Positions 23,414-24,039 of a DNA stretch of 24,039 nucleotides are shown here, piece by piece. Position 1 is the first letter of the stretch. Each line of letters opens with the position of its first letter. A program made the position numbers and the translations under genes. The notes below the pieces were generated by a model that was given only the letters and a program-made list of their open reading frames with translations, made no database searches and was not told the origin of the DNA. The DNA is from Bacteroidota bacterium (GTDB taxonomy: Bacteria; Bacteroidota; Bacteroidia; Cytophagales; Cyclobacteriaceae), in contig JAEZBX010000116.1 in the NCBI GenBank assembly GCA_023412765.1, positions 1 through 24,039 of the forward strand, given 5' to 3'.

Positions 23414-24039
23414 TTAACTCTTTGTTCGTTTGGATTTTCCCACCGATACCAGATTAGCAAACAGCTTGTACGCACCAGCTACTCCCTCCGGAAGTTGACG
23501 GAAAAATGAAAGTCCGGTATAGATAAAATGCCCTTCCCCATACTTTGCTATCAACAAGGCGCCATCCTTACCACTTTCACCTTTATCGTTCATCGACAGC
23601 AATGCTTCATAATTTGAATCCCATTCACTAGGGAAATAAAGGCCACGTTCCTGTACCCAGCCATCAAAATCACCGGGTGATATCTTATTCGGATAATTGA
23701 GAAGTGGATGACCAGGTTTGAGGATCCTCACTTCAGATTGTTCGTCTGCTACACGGTCACGGGAAATCTTAAGTGGAAACGGAGCAAATGTATCTGTTTC
23801 AAGACGGCCGTTGGTATTATATTGAACAACCAACGCACCGCCTAGACGAACATACTCAAGTAGAACCGGCATGATTGATCGGATGCGGTCATGTACGTTC
23901 AATGCGCGAATTCCCAGCACCACAGCATCAACACGTTTTAAGTTTTCCTGTGTAACTTCGTTTGCCTTCATTTCCCACAGTTCATAACCCATCGTGCGGA
24001 GAGCTGTTGGAATATCATCGCCGGCACCTGGGATGTATC
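23414..24039 (-). CDS. PIG-L family deacetylase, C-terminal part (cut by window edge)
   Basis: The frame runs through the right edge of the window without a start: upstream of the internal ATG at 23992 it continues YIPGAGDDIPTALRT, so at least 207 residues are present. They match the C-terminal, ThuA/GATase1-like region of large (about 800-aa) Bacteroidota PIG-L (LmbE-like) proteins: VDAVVLGIRALNVHDR, GGALVVQYNTNG, FPLKISRDRV, HPLLNYPNKI, FDGWVQERGLYFPSEWD, YGEGHFIYTGLSFFRQLPEG and AYKLFANLVS. The N-terminal zinc-dependent deacetylase domain lies outside the window, so activity cannot be checked. It heads the operon with the microprotein and the SSS symporter, a frequent pairing in this phylum. 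Confidence 0.82.
   Translation of the reverse strand, partial: YIPGAGDDIPTALRTMGYELWEMKANEVTQENLKRVDAVVLGIRALNVHDRIRSIMPVLLEYVRLGGALVVQYNTNGRLETDTFAPFPLKISRDRVADEQSEVRILKPGHPLLNYPNKISPGDFDGWVQERGLYFPSEWDSNYEALLSMNDKGESGKDGALLIAKYGEGHFIYTGLSFFRQLPEGVAGAYKLFANLVSVGKSKRTKS

Noticed and set aside
1..24039. tRNA, rRNA, insertion sequence, prophage or toxin-antitoxin locus
   Set aside because: No conserved tRNA T-loop, rRNA words, transposase frames, phage genes or recognisable toxin-antitoxin pairs were seen.

Overview
The window looks like a chromosomal segment from a Bacteroidota bacterium, most likely a soil or aquatic Cytophagales-type organism. I infer this from the AT-leaning coding sequence, the LytS/LytTR two-component pair, exported TPR-caspase proteins, a NUDIX-family sugar regulator beside xylAB, a PIG-L deacetylase plus sodium:solute symporter pair, and Bacteroidota-type TTTG / TAnnTTTG promoter elements. 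I see no rRNA, tRNA, insertion sequence, phage gene or CRISPR array. No computation was run; every call comes from reading the sequence.

Layout. 63-4072 (minus): two paralogous exported TPR-caspases flank an outer-membrane beta-barrel protein. 4192-4362 (plus): a 56-aa lipoprotein. 4387-5013 (minus): a TetR regulator, divergent from a lipoprotein-type gamma-glutamyltransferase (5086-6771). 6765-6956 (minus): a small membrane protein overlapping the ggt end. 7186-8952 (plus): a LytS-type kinase and LytTR regulator. 9124-11643 (minus): cydA-cydB with a 36-aa one-helix protein after cydB. 11897-14893 (plus): a large lipoprotein with a membrane-bound-dehydrogenase-type propeller, HEAT-like repeats and a cytochrome c domain. 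15162-17061 (minus): DoxX, a HAD hydrolase and a secreted protein of unknown function. 17217-20096 (minus): xylB-xylA, ending at a strong terminator. 20208-20894 (plus): the divergent NUDIX-type regulator. 21111-24039 (minus): a 96-aa unknown protein, then an operon (read right to left) of a PIG-L family deacetylase cut by the window edge, a 39-aa membrane microprotein and an SSS-family symporter.

How the genes work together. xylB and xylA convert xylose to xylulose-5-phosphate. The adjacent NUDIX protein has lost the Nudix catalytic glutamates and is probably their sugar-sensing regulator; a 23-bp near-palindrome overlaps its own predicted promoter. cydAB encode a short-Q-loop bd-type quinol oxidase, and the small protein after cydB is a candidate accessory subunit. 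No intergenic gap exceeds 300 bases. The three sizeable convergent gaps (8953-9123, 14894-15161, 20895-21110) all carry arrays of a 7-bp AGGTATA/GGGTATA-type unit; I found none elsewhere. This dispersed heptamer family and the three gene-linked microproteins are the least conventional content.
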